Shown here: positions 54,286 to 62,247 of the stretch, piece by piece | Position numbering within the stretch: the first letter of the stretch is position 1 | Layout: the number at the start of each line of letters is the position of its first letter | Assembly (NCBI RefSeq): GCF_013362815.1 | Contig: NZ_JABFVK010000014.1 | Span: 62,001 to 126,000, forward strand | Length of the DNA stretch: 64,000 bases | Source of the DNA: Hamadaea sp. | GTDB taxonomy: Bacteria; Actinomycetota; Actinomycetes; Mycobacteriales; Micromonosporaceae | Reading direction: 5' to 3' | The notes under the pieces: model-generated | What the model was told of the DNA's origin: nothing | The model's database searches: none | Seen by the model: only the letters and a program-made list of their open reading frames with translations | Position numbers and translations under genes: made by a program

Positions 54286-54945
54286 CTAAGCGATCTCCAG
54301 ATAGGACCCGGCTTCGGTCGCGGCTGCGACGGGGTCACCGGCCCGGATCGCCGCGATCAGTCCACTATGGTCACAGTAGACCTGCGGCGTCAGCTCCGCG
54401 CCGATCCGTTCGCTCAGGCTCGCGCGCAAGGCCGCGCCGAACGAGGCGTACAACTCGGCCAGCATGGAGTTGTGCGCGGCCGCGACCACCGCCGTGTGCA
54501 ACCGGGCGTCGACCTCCACGAACAACGCGGCGTCGCCCGCGGCCCAGGCTTGCTCGCGCGCGTCCAGCGCCGCTTCCAGCATCGTCAAGTCTTCACGGGT
54601 ACGCCGAAGGGCGGCGAGCCGGGCCGCCTCGACTTCGAAGGCGCGCCGGACTTCGATGGCTTCGTCGAGCTTCGCCCCGCTGAGCCGGCGGCCAGCCGCG
54701 CCGGTGAGTTCGTCGGTTGCCAGCACGTAAGTGCCCGAGCCCTGGCGGCGTTCGAGGATGCCGGCATGGACCAGCGCGTTCACTGCCTCACGGACGGTGT
54801 TGCGGCCGACGCCGAGCGCGGCGACGAGGTCGGGCTCGGGCGGAATCCGGCCGCCGACCGGCCATTCGCCGTTGGTGATCTGCTCCTGGAGCTGCTCGAC
54901 CACCTGAGGTACGAGCGTCTGGCGCGACGCTGAGCGCAGGCTCAT
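54286..54945 (-). CDS. GntR family (FadR-type) transcriptional regulator, 219 aa
   Basis: The N-terminal winged helix has RIPPEPDLVAALGVGRNTVREAVNALVHAGILERRQGSGTYV, and the C-terminal FCD-type helical domain has ARLHTAVVAAAHNSML and CDHSGLIAAIRAGDPVAA with likely metal-binding histidine and aspartate. It is divergent from the CynX-type MFS gene and probably controls it. ATG 54945 begins at the conserved part; an in-frame ATG 14-15 codons upstream is possible. Confidence 0.88.
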   Translation of the reverse strand: MSLRSASRQTLVPQVVEQLQEQITNGEWPVGGRIPPEPDLVAALGVGRNTVREAVNALVHAGILERRQGSGTYVLATDELTGAAGRRLSGAKLDEAIEVRRAFEVEAARLAALRRTREDLTMLEAALDAREQAWAAGDAALFVEVDARLHTAVVAAAHNSMLAELYASFGAALRASLSERIGAELTPQVYCDHSGLIAAIRAGDPVAAATEAGSYLEIA

Positions 54946-54992
54946 CCCTGTGTCGGTCCTTACATCCGGTTTCAGAATTCGTCCCATCATTC

Positions 54993-54998
54993 TACGAT
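54993..54998 (+). promoter_or_regulatory. -10 box TACGAT, leaderless promoter of the CynX-type MFS gene
   Basis: TACGAT is followed by seven bases (CGGATTC) and the ATG at 55006. The short divergent gap (54946-55005) should hold the GntR operator as well, but I see no clean palindrome there. Confidence 0.55.
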
Positions 54999-55005
54999 CG
55001 GATTC

Positions 55006-56214
55006 ATGAGTTCGCCAGCCGTGACCGCCCCCGCACCTTCTCGTCACGTCTTGGCACCAGCGATGGCGCTGGCTGGGATCCTGTTGGTCGCCCTGAATCT
55101 TCGCACCGCCATCACCAGCCTTGGCGCGCTCCTCGACGAGGTACGCGTCGGGCTGCACCTGTCAGGCGCACTCGCCGGGATCGTGACGACGCTGCCCGCC
55201 CTCAGTTTCGCCGCGTTCGGGGCGCTGACCCCGTGGCTGACCCGGCGGTTCACGCCGGCTCGCGTACTGGTGGGGGCGATGGCTGCGCTCGCGCTCGGTG
55301 AGGTGCTCCGGGCCGTCACACACTCGGCGGCCACCTTCGTGGCACTGAGCGCTCTTGCGCTCGCCGGGATCGCCGTCGCGAACGTGCTGCTGCCGGTCAT
55401 GGTCAAGACGTACTTCCCGGGCCGGGCCGGTTTGATCACCGGCGTCTACACGATGACGCTCACCGCCGGAACGACGGCCGCGGCAGCCGCCTCGGTCCCG
55501 ATCGCCGAGGCGTTCGGATCGTGGCGCGCCGGACTCGGGGTGTGGGCCGTCATCGCCGTCGTCGCGATGCTGCCCTGGCTGCGCGCGGGCCTTCGGCGTA
55601 CGCCGCCGGGGACGCGCTCGTCGGGCGCGGCGCTCGCCAAGGTCCACCCGGGCCGCAAGCCGCTCGGCTGGGCGATGGCGGTCTACTTCGGGACGCAGTC
55701 GCTTTCCGGGTACGCCACCATGGGCTGGCTCGCCCAGATCTTCCGCGACGCCGACTACAGCCCGACGACGGCCGGCCTGCTGCTCGCCGGAGTGACCGGG
55801 GTGGGCGTACCGATCGCCCTCCTGATGCCCTCGCTCGCTCAGCGCATGCGGAATCTGCGCAGCCTGGTCATCGCAATGTCGGCCGCCATGGTCGCCTCGT
55901 ACGCCGGCCTCGCGTTCGCCCCGCACGGTGGCGCAGTCGCCTGGGTGGTGCTGCTCGCCATCGGCCAGGGCGCGTTCCCGCTGGCCCTCGCCATGATCGG
56001 CATGCGCGCGCGGACTTCCGAGGGAACGGTGGCGCTGTCGGCGTTCGCCCAGTCCACCGGCTACCTCATCGCCGCGCTCGGCCCGTTCCTCGTCGGCCTG
56101 CTCTATGCGGCGACATCCGGCTGGGTCGTCCCGATCGGCTTCCTGATCGTGGCCGCCCTCGTCCAGGGGTTCGCCGGAGTCTTCGCCGCCAAGCCTCGCT
56201 TCATCGAGGACTGA
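55006..56214 (+). CDS. CynX/NimT family MFS transporter, 402 aa
   Basis: A 12-helix MFS protein of the cyanate/nitroimidazole (CynX/NimT) group. Signature pieces are ALNLRTAITSLGALLDEVR in helix 1 and TALTPWLTRRF-like FGALTPWLTRRFTPAR in loop 2-3. The second half opens AMAVYFGTQSLSGYATMGWLAQIF. Substrates are small anions or drugs in known members, not known here. It is paired with a divergent FadR-type regulator. Confidence 0.88.
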   Translation: MSSPAVTAPAPSRHVLAPAMALAGILLVALNLRTAITSLGALLDEVRVGLHLSGALAGIVTTLPALSFAAFGALTPWLTRRFTPARVLVGAMAALALGEVLRAVTHSAATFVALSALALAGIAVANVLLPVMVKTYFPGRAGLITGVYTMTLTAGTTAAAAASVPIAEAFGSWRAGLGVWAVIAVVAMLPWLRAGLRRTPPGTRSSGAALAKVHPGRKPLGWAMAVYFGTQSLSGYATMGWLAQIFRDADYSPTTAGLLLAGVTGVGVPIALLMPSLAQRMRNLRSLVIAMSAAMVASYAGLAFAPHGGAVAWVVLLAIGQGAFPLALAMIGMRARTSEGTVALSAFAQSTGYLIAALGPFLVGLLYAATSGWVVPIGFLIVAALVQGFAGVFAAKPRFIED

Positions 56215-56247
56215 CGCCCGCTTCGGGCGCGGCCGGCGTAAGCGTCA

Positions 56248-56300
56248 GATCACGGTTACGCATGCCTCAGCAGGTGCCGGAAGCATGCGTAACCGTGATC
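56248..56300. repeat. Family-3 palindromic element, copy b
   Basis: Perfect 18-bp arms (GATCACGGTTACGCATGC at 56248-56265, complement at 56283-56300) surround a 17-base loop. It lies in the gap between two + strand genes. The first copy is at 24674-24734. Confidence 0.88.
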
Positions 56301-56341
56301 CGCAGCGAAGGGGCGGGGCAGCGGCGACAGGCGGATCTCGT

Positions 56342-56347
56342 TAGGGT
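56342..56347 (+). promoter_or_regulatory. -10 box TAGGGT, leaderless promoter of the S41 gene
   Basis: TAGGGT is followed by seven bases (CCGGCGC) and the ATG at 56355. Confidence 0.5.
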
Positions 56348-56354
56348 CCGGCGC

Positions 56355-57500
56355 ATGACCGATGCGATCTACCTCGGACCGGACCGGTCCGGCATACCGT
56401 GGCTGCTCGATCCGGCCGCACCTCGGCTGGCGGCGATCGCGCGCGAGTTCCGGGAGCGTACGCCGGAGACGTGGTGCGAGCCAGAGGCGGTCGCGGCGGA
56501 TCTCGCTCTGCTGCCGGGGCTGCTTCGGGAGCGCCATTTCGGCGTGGCGACCGGGGTCACCGCAGCCGACGGGCTCGACGAGCTGATCGCGGACGCCCGG
56601 GAACGCGTACTCGCCACCCGGCCCGGCTGCTGGGGCGACGCGCTCGGTGATCTCAGCGATCAGCTGCGTCAGGCGTTGCGTGATCGGCACGTGAGACTCG
56701 GCGGCTCTCATCCCAGCCGGATCCGGGCCGGTGAGCCGGTCTTCCCGGTCGACTCCGACGCTCCGGCCGTCGAGGTACGCGAACTGCACGGCGTACTGTG
56801 CGTGACGATTCGCCGGTTGTCCGGCAGCTCCGCCGACGACGCCGCACTGTGGGCGTTCGCCGAGCAAAGCGCGGAGCACTTCGCGTACGACCGGATCATC
56901 GTGGATCTGCGCGGCAACGGCGGGGGCAACGACGCGATCACCTACCAGTGGATCGAGCAGTCGCTGCCAGCGGGCGTGGTGTGGCCGGCGACCGCGTCCG
57001 GCTGGTTCGTGGGGGAGTCGCCGGTCGGCTTCTGGAACTGGTCGGCGTACCTCGAGGCGCGCGACGGACTCGACGCTGTGCCCCGCTTTCACCGCGAGCA
57101 TCGGCACCAGCCTCGGCCGGACGACGTCCTCGAGGTACGCGCAGAGGACGACGACGCCCAACCGGCCGGGTCCCGTCCCTGGCACGGGGCGATGCTGGTG
57201 CTGGTCGACGGGGACACGTGCTCGTCCGGCGAATCGTCGATGTGGATGCTGCGGCACGGTCTCGGCGCTCGGGTGGCCGGTCGGCGTACCGCCGGAATGC
57301 TGGAGTTCGGCAACGTCGTGCCGTATTTCCTGCCGAACGCGGGCCTGCATGTGCAGCTCGCCACGAAGCGCAATGTCTATGCGGAGGCGGTCGAGCTCGT
57401 GGGCTTCCCGGTCGACGTCGAGATCGATCCCACGACGCCGCTGGCGGTGGTGGCGGAGCGCTTCGACCGCCTGCACGGCGGTGTGGGGACACGCCCCTGA
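56355..57500 (+). CDS. S41 family peptidase-like protein, 381 aa
   Basis: A C-terminal-processing-protease (S41/tail-specific) fold. IIVDLRGNGGGND is the conserved strand before the active site, and DGDTCSSGESSMWMLR holds the probable nucleophile serine in the S-S-G-E turn; GRRTAGMLEFGN follows. There is no PDZ domain and no signal peptide, so it is presumably cytoplasmic, unlike most CtpA-type proteases. The substrate is unknown. It ends 30 bp before a hairpin. Confidence 0.85.
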   Translation: MTDAIYLGPDRSGIPWLLDPAAPRLAAIAREFRERTPETWCEPEAVAADLALLPGLLRERHFGVATGVTAADGLDELIADARERVLATRPGCWGDALGDLSDQLRQALRDRHVRLGGSHPSRIRAGEPVFPVDSDAPAVEVRELHGVLCVTIRRLSGSSADDAALWAFAEQSAEHFAYDRIIVDLRGNGGGNDAITYQWIEQSLPAGVVWPATASGWFVGESPVGFWNWSAYLEARDGLDAVPRFHREHRHQPRPDDVLEVRAEDDDAQPAGSRPWHGAMLVLVDGDTCSSGESSMWMLRHGLGARVAGRRTAGMLEFGNVVPYFLPNAGLHVQLATKRNVYAEAVELVGFPVDVEIDPTTPLAVVAERFDRLHGGVGTRP

Positions 57501-57529
57501 AACATCGCTGAATGTGTGGATCGCCGACA

Positions 57530-57553
57530 TGGCCCGGGTTCCCTCCCGGGCCA
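57530..57553 (+). terminator. Hairpin terminator after the S41 gene
   Basis: TGGCCCGGG (57530-57538) and CCCGGGCCA (57545-57553) are perfect 9-bp arms with a 6-base loop, followed by TAAGTTTT. It separates the S41 gene from the liv operon. Confidence 0.75.
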
Positions 57554-57634
57554 TAAGTTTTCGCGACATCAGTGGTCGGCGTCACACCTTCGCCGCCACT
57601 CCCGCGTACGCGAGCACACAGGAGGCGGCTGCCG

Positions 57635-58387
57635 ATGGCGCACAGCGCGCTCACCGCACGCGCCCTGACCCGCGATTTCCGCGGCTTCCGGGCGGTGGAC
57701 GCGGTCGACCTCGAGGTCGCCGACGGCAGCGTGCACGCGCTTGTCGGACCGAACGGGGCCGGTAAGACGACGCTGTTCAATCTGCTCACTGGTTTCCTGA
57801 CGCCCACTGCCGGGCGCATCGAAGTGGGCGGGCGCGACATCACCGGCCTCGCGCCGGAGAAGATCGCGCGGCTCGGCGTGGCCCGCAGTTTTCAGATCAC
57901 CAGCCTGTTCGGTCAGCTGACCTGCCGCGAACACGTCGAACTGGCGCTGGCGGGCGACCTCGGCTGGAAGTTCTGGCGGTCGGACAAGCTGCTGCACCGA
58001 CACCGTGACCAGGCGATGAGCCTGCTGGACCAGGTCGGCCTGGCCGAGCACGCCGAATCCACCGCGGACAGTCTGGCGTACGGGCGGAAGCGGGCGCTCG
58101 AACTGGCCCTGGCGCTGGCCTTGGACCCCAAAGTACTGCTGCTCGACGAGCCGACCGCCGGGATGGGCGTCGAGGACGTCGATCGCACGGTCGACCTGAT
58201 CGGCCGGGTACGCGACGGGCGGACGGTCGTCATGGTCGAGCACAACATGAGCGTCGTCGGGGCGCTGGCCGACCAGGTCACCGTGCTCCAGGCCGGGAAG
58301 GTGCTCGTCGAGGGGGCGTACGCCCAAGTCCGCGACGACGAGCGCGTCATCAGCGCGTACCTGGGGGAAGCACATGTTGCGGATTGA
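57635..58387 (+). CDS. livG: Branched-chain amino-acid ABC transporter ATPase LivG, 250 aa
   Basis: The first ATPase of a hydrophobic-amino-acid (HAAT) importer. Walker A is GPNGAGKTT (about residues 39-47); FQITSLFGQLTCREHVELAL is typical LivG. Walker B is LLLDEPTAGM and the switch histidine is in VEHNM. The signature motif reads LAYGRKRALELALAL, as is usual in LivG. GGAGG nine bases before ATG 57635 supports the start. It opens the livG-F-K-H-M operon and overlaps livF by 14 bp. Confidence 0.94.
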   Translation: MAHSALTARALTRDFRGFRAVDAVDLEVADGSVHALVGPNGAGKTTLFNLLTGFLTPTAGRIEVGGRDITGLAPEKIARLGVARSFQITSLFGQLTCREHVELALAGDLGWKFWRSDKLLHRHRDQAMSLLDQVGLAEHAESTADSLAYGRKRALELALALALDPKVLLLDEPTAGMGVEDVDRTVDLIGRVRDGRTVVMVEHNMSVVGALADQVTVLQAGKVLVEGAYAQVRDDERVISAYLGEAHVAD

Positions 58388-59066
58388 CGGCCTGAACGCC
58401 TGGTACGGCGAGGCGCAGGTGCTGCGCGACGTGGCGCTGGAGGTGGCATCCGGCGAGGTGGTGACGCTGTGCGGCCGTAACGGCGCCGGGAAGACCACCC
58501 TGCTGCGCAGCGTGATGGGCCTGCATACGCAGCAACGCGGCGCGATCAGCCTGCGCGGCACGGACCTCACGAAGAAGCCCGCGCACAGCCGGGCCCGGCT
58601 GGGGCTGGGCTGGGTGCAGGACGACCGCGGCAGCTACGCCACGCTGACCGTGACCGAGAACCTGACGCTGCCACCCCGCGTCGGGCCGCGCTCCTGGTCG
58701 CTGGACCGCATCTACGAGATGTTCCCGAACCTGTACGAGCGGCGGTCTTCGCCCGCGACCAAGCTGTCCGGCGGCGAGCAGCAGATGCTCGCGCTGGCCC
58801 GCGTCCTGCGGATGGGCGCCGAGCTGCTGCTGTGCGACGAGCCGACGGAAGGGTTGTCACCGCTGCTGGTACAGCGGGTCGGCGAGATTCTGCGGCTGGT
58901 CAAGGCCGACGGCGGCACCGTGCTGCTCGTCGAGCAGAACCTGCATTTCGCCACGACCGTCGCCGACCGGCATCACCTGCTGGCCGAGGGCCGGGTCGTG
59001 GAGTCCCTCGACAACACCGAGGTGCGTAACCGCGAGCGCGAGCTGCTCGCGTATCTGGGCATCTGA
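58374..59066 (+). CDS. livF: Branched-chain amino-acid ABC transporter ATPase LivF, 230 aa
   Basis: The second HAAT ATPase. Walker A is GRNGAGKTT, the signature is LSGGEQQMLALARVL and Walker B is LLLCDEPTEGLSP; VEQNLHFA has the glutamine form of the switch region. LGLGWVQDDRGSYATLTVTENL matches LivF, which has PEDR-like variants at this position. It starts 14 bp inside livG and is followed after 20 bp by the binding-protein gene. Confidence 0.94.
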   Translation: MLRIDGLNAWYGEAQVLRDVALEVASGEVVTLCGRNGAGKTTLLRSVMGLHTQQRGAISLRGTDLTKKPAHSRARLGLGWVQDDRGSYATLTVTENLTLPPRVGPRSWSLDRIYEMFPNLYERRSSPATKLSGGEQQMLALARVLRMGAELLLCDEPTEGLSPLLVQRVGEILRLVKADGGTVLLVEQNLHFATTVADRHHLLAEGRVVESLDNTEVRNRERELLAYLGI

Positions 59067-59086
59067 CTCTCAATGAGGAGAACGCG

Positions 59087-60322
59087 ATGAAGAGATTTGC
59101 GACGGCCCTGGGCGCGGTGGCCCTGCTGGTCACCGCGTGCGGCGGCGGCCCGCAGTCCGGCGGCGACAGCAAGCTCACGGGCGGCAAGATCGTGCTCGGC
59201 GTGCTCAACGACCAGTCGGCCGGTTACTCGGCCCTGTCGGGGAAGAACTCGGTCGAGGCCGTCAAGATGGCGATCGAGGACTTCAAAGCCAAGTACGGCG
59301 ACAAGGCGGTGACCTCCGACATCGAGGTCGTCGACGCGGACCACCAGAACAAGCCGGATGTGGCCAACACCAAGGCGGCCGAGTTCTACGACCGTGACGG
59401 TGTCGACGCGATCCTCGACGTGCCCACGTCGTCGGCGGCTCTGAAGGTGGCCGACGTCGCGAAGGCCAAGAAGAAGCTCTACTTCAACATCACCGCCGCC
59501 ACGACGGACCTGACCGGGAAGTCCTGCAACAAGTACACGTTCCACTACGCGTACGACACGTACATGCTGGCCAACGGCACCGGCAAGAACGCCACCGAGA
59601 ACGGCGCGAAGAACTGGTACATCGTGTACCCGAACTACGCCTTCGGCCAGGACATGGAACGCAGCTTCAAGGCGGCGGTCGAGAAGGCGGGCGGCCACGT
59701 CGTCGGCGAGGACGCCGCGCCGTTCCCGAGCGACAACTTCTCCACCTACCTGCTGAAGGCGCCGACGCTGAATCCGAAGCCGGACGTCATCGGCACCATG
59801 CAGGCCGGGTCGGACCTGGTGAACCTCGTGAAGCAGTACAACGAGTTCAAGCTGCGGGACAAGGGCGTCGGCCTGTCGGTCGGCCTGATGTTCCTCACCG
59901 ACATCCACTCGCTGACCCCGGCGGCGCTGGCCGGCACGACCTACACCGACGCGTGGTACTGGAACTTCGACGCCAAGAACCGCGAATGGGCCGACAAGTT
60001 CAAGGCGCGTACGGGGTCGCGGCCGACCTTCGCCCATGCCGCGAACTACTCGGCGGCCACTCAGTACCTCGAGGCGGTGCAGGCGGCGGGCACCGACGAC
60101 GCCGACAAGGTCGTCGCTCAGCTGGAGGGCAAGAAGGTCGACGACTTCTTCCTGCGCAACGGTGAGATCCGCAAGGCCGACCACCGGGTGCTGCATGACG
60201 CGTACCTGGCTCAGGTAAAGCAGCCGGACGAAGTCAAGGAGGACTGGGACTACGTGAAGATCCTCAAGACCATCCCGGCCGCCGAGGCGTTCCGCGCGCC
60301 GAGCCCCGACTGCCAGCTCTGA
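59087..60322 (+). CDS. ABC transporter substrate-binding lipoprotein (LivK/amide-binding type), 411 aa
   Basis: The extracellular receptor of the importer. The lipobox is LVTAC (Cys18). The periplasmic-binding-protein-like fold begins IVLGVLNDQSAGYSALSG, then VEAVKMAIEDF; NYAFGQDMERSFKAAVEKAGG is typical of the family. These binders take branched-chain amino acids, amides/urea or aromatic acids, so the ligand should not be assumed from the operon name. AATGAGGAG precedes the ATG. Confidence 0.92.
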   Translation: MKRFATALGAVALLVTACGGGPQSGGDSKLTGGKIVLGVLNDQSAGYSALSGKNSVEAVKMAIEDFKAKYGDKAVTSDIEVVDADHQNKPDVANTKAAEFYDRDGVDAILDVPTSSAALKVADVAKAKKKLYFNITAATTDLTGKSCNKYTFHYAYDTYMLANGTGKNATENGAKNWYIVYPNYAFGQDMERSFKAAVEKAGGHVVGEDAAPFPSDNFSTYLLKAPTLNPKPDVIGTMQAGSDLVNLVKQYNEFKLRDKGVGLSVGLMFLTDIHSLTPAALAGTTYTDAWYWNFDAKNREWADKFKARTGSRPTFAHAANYSAATQYLEAVQAAGTDDADKVVAQLEGKKVDDFFLRNGEIRKADHRVLHDAYLAQVKQPDEVKEDWDYVKILKTIPAAEAFRAPSPDCQL

Positions 60323-60330
60323 CGCTCATC

Positions 60331-60372
60331 GCCCGGCGGCTGCCGTTCGAGCGGCACGCCGCCGGGGCTTTT
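60331..60372 (+). terminator. Intra-operon hairpin with T4 tail
   Basis: GCCCGGCGGC (60331-60340) pairs with GCCGCCGGGG(C), and an inner GCCG/CGGC extends the stem; TTTT follows at 60369-60372. It lies between the receptor and permease genes and should reduce read-through, giving more receptor than permease. Confidence 0.72.
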
Positions 60373-60384
60373 CGAAGGAGCACG

Positions 60385-61269
60385 ATGACCAACTTCTTGG
60401 AACAGACCTTCAACGGTCTGGTGAGCGGCAGCTTCCTGGCGCTGCTGGCGCTCGGGCTCGCCGTCATCTTCGGCCTGCTGCGGGTGGTCAACTTCGCCCA
60501 CGGCGCGATCTACATGCTCGGCGCGTTCGGGGCATACGTGCTCGCCGACGAGCTCGGCCTGTCGTTCTGGGCCGCGTTGATCGCGGTGCCACTCGGGCTG
60601 GCCGTGGTCGGAGTCGTCCTGGAACGCGCCTTCATCCACCGGCTGACCCGGCTCGATCCGCTCTACAACTTCCTGCTGACCTTCGGCCTCACCTTGATCC
60701 TGCAAGACCTGGTCAAGGCGCGGTACGGCGTCCAGTCCTCTCCGTACGCCGTGCCGAGCGCGCTTTCCGGCAGCGTCGACCTCGGCCTGTTCGAATTCCC
60801 GGCGTACCGGGTCTTCGTGCTCGCCATGTCCGTCGCGATCTGCGTCGGCGTGTGGGCCCTGCTGACGCGCACGCGCATCGGCATGGTCGTCCGTGCCGCC
60901 ACCGAGCGCCCCGAACTGACCCGGGCGTTCGGGATCGACGTCGGCCGGTGGATCACCCCGGTCTTCGGCTTCGGCGTGGCGCTGGCCGGGTTGGCCGGTG
61001 TCCTCGCCGCCCCGATGCGGGCGGTGCATCCGCTGATGGGGGCGGATCTGATCATCGTCGTCTTCGCGGTCGTGGTGATCGGCGGCCTCGGCTCGATCTT
61101 CGGCTCGGTGGCGGTCGGCTTCGTCATCGGCGTGCTGCAGGTCTGGGCGGAGGCGTACGCCCCGGAGTCCTGGCGGGCGCTCATCGCTCAGACCCTGCCT
61201 TTCCTGCTCATGGCGGTCGTGCTCCTGTGGCGCCCGGCCGGCCTGTTCGGCCGTGAGGAGACCGCGTGA
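60385..61269 (+). CDS. livH: Branched-chain amino-acid ABC transporter permease LivH, 294 aa
   Basis: An inner-membrane permease with about eight helices. GLVSGSFLALLALGLAVIFGLLRVVNFAHGAIYMLGAF is the classic LivH opening; the ATPase-contact loop is RAATERPELTRAFGIDVGR, followed by a glycine-rich FAVVVIGGLGSIFGS. GAAGGAG precedes ATG 60385. Its stop overlaps livM (GTGA). Confidence 0.94.
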   Translation: MTNFLEQTFNGLVSGSFLALLALGLAVIFGLLRVVNFAHGAIYMLGAFGAYVLADELGLSFWAALIAVPLGLAVVGVVLERAFIHRLTRLDPLYNFLLTFGLTLILQDLVKARYGVQSSPYAVPSALSGSVDLGLFEFPAYRVFVLAMSVAICVGVWALLTRTRIGMVVRAATERPELTRAFGIDVGRWITPVFGFGVALAGLAGVLAAPMRAVHPLMGADLIIVVFAVVVIGGLGSIFGSVAVGFVIGVLQVWAEAYAPESWRALIAQTLPFLLMAVVLLWRPAGLFGREETA

Positions 61270-62237
61270 CCACCGACGTGCTGCCCGAAGTCGGCCGACC
61301 GGCGAGGGCCCGAGCGAAGCGCTTCGCCAGGCCGGCTCTGCTGGCTGCCGGACTGATCGTCGCGGTGTGGCTGCCGAACGGCATCTACACCGGCCTGGCC
61401 GTCGACCTGTTGTGCTGGGCCCTCTTCGCGGTCTCCGTCGACCTGCTCCTCGGGTACGCCGGGCTGCTCTCGTTCGGCCATGCGGCGTACTGGGGCTCGT
61501 CGGCGTACGCGACGGGGTTGCTCGCCGTCCACCTGGGACTGCCGTTCCCGCTGGCGGTGCTGGGCGGGGCGCTGACCGCCGCACTCATCGCGATCCCGGT
61601 GGGCTTTCTCGCGGTCAAGCGCGTCGGCATCTACTTCGCCATGGTGACGCTCGCCTTCGCTCAGATGATCTACTTCATCGCCAACGAATGGCGCAGTGTG
61701 ACGGGCGGGGAGAACGGCATGCAGTCGGTGCCGCGTACGTTGGGCTCGGCCGACTTGAGCGACAACTACTACTTCTACTACGCCGCGCTCCCGATCGTCC
61801 TAGGTGGACTGTGGCTGGCCTGGCGGATCGTGCACTCACCGTTCGGCCGCGTACTCGTCGCCATCCGCGACAATCCCGCTCGCGCTCGCGCCCTCGGCTA
61901 CCCGGTCCATCGCTACAAGCTCGCGGCGTTCGTGCTGTCCGCGTTCGTCGCCGGGCTCGGCGGCGGCCTCTTCGCCCTGGCCCATCAGTTCGTCAGCCTC
62001 GACACGCTGCATTGGACCACCTCCGGCAAGGCCGTGATCATGGTGGTGCTCGGTGGGATCGGCACGCTCTGGGGCGCGCTGTTCGGCTCCAGCTTCGTCG
62101 TGGTCCTCGAAGACTCGTTGTCGCAGGCCGATTTCGCCAGCCCCGGTCTGCTCACCGGCGGCATCTTCGTGCTAGCCGTGCTGCTGTTCCGGCGCGGCCT
62201 CTGGGGGAGCGTCGCCGCCTTCTTCCGCCGCCGCTAA
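61266..62237 (+). CDS. livM: Branched-chain amino-acid ABC transporter permease LivM, 323 aa
   Basis: The partner permease. LLGYAGLLSFGHAAYWGSSAYATGLL, AIRDNPARARALGYPVHRYKLAAFVLSAFVAGLGG and VVLGGIGTLWGALFGS are all LivM hallmarks. It starts at GTG 61266 within the livH stop and closes the operon. A family-2 palindrome begins 13 bases after its stop. Confidence 0.94.
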   Translation: MTTDVLPEVGRPARARAKRFARPALLAAGLIVAVWLPNGIYTGLAVDLLCWALFAVSVDLLLGYAGLLSFGHAAYWGSSAYATGLLAVHLGLPFPLAVLGGALTAALIAIPVGFLAVKRVGIYFAMVTLAFAQMIYFIANEWRSVTGGENGMQSVPRTLGSADLSDNYYFYYAALPIVLGGLWLAWRIVHSPFGRVLVAIRDNPARARALGYPVHRYKLAAFVLSAFVAGLGGGLFALAHQFVSLDTLHWTTSGKAVIMVVLGGIGTLWGALFGSSFVVVLEDSLSQADFASPGLLTGGIFVLAVLLFRRGLWGSVAAFFRRR

Positions 62238-62247
62238 CTCTGGGCGC

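Noticed and set aside
54946-55005. A GntR/FadR operator in the divergent gap before the CynX-type MFS gene.
   Set aside because: I could not find a clear inverted repeat; only a short GAATTC is present.
57635-62237. Naming the importer's substrate as leucine/isoleucine/valine.
   Set aside because: HAAT systems also carry amides, urea and aromatic acids. The liv names given to ATPases and permeases describe family only.
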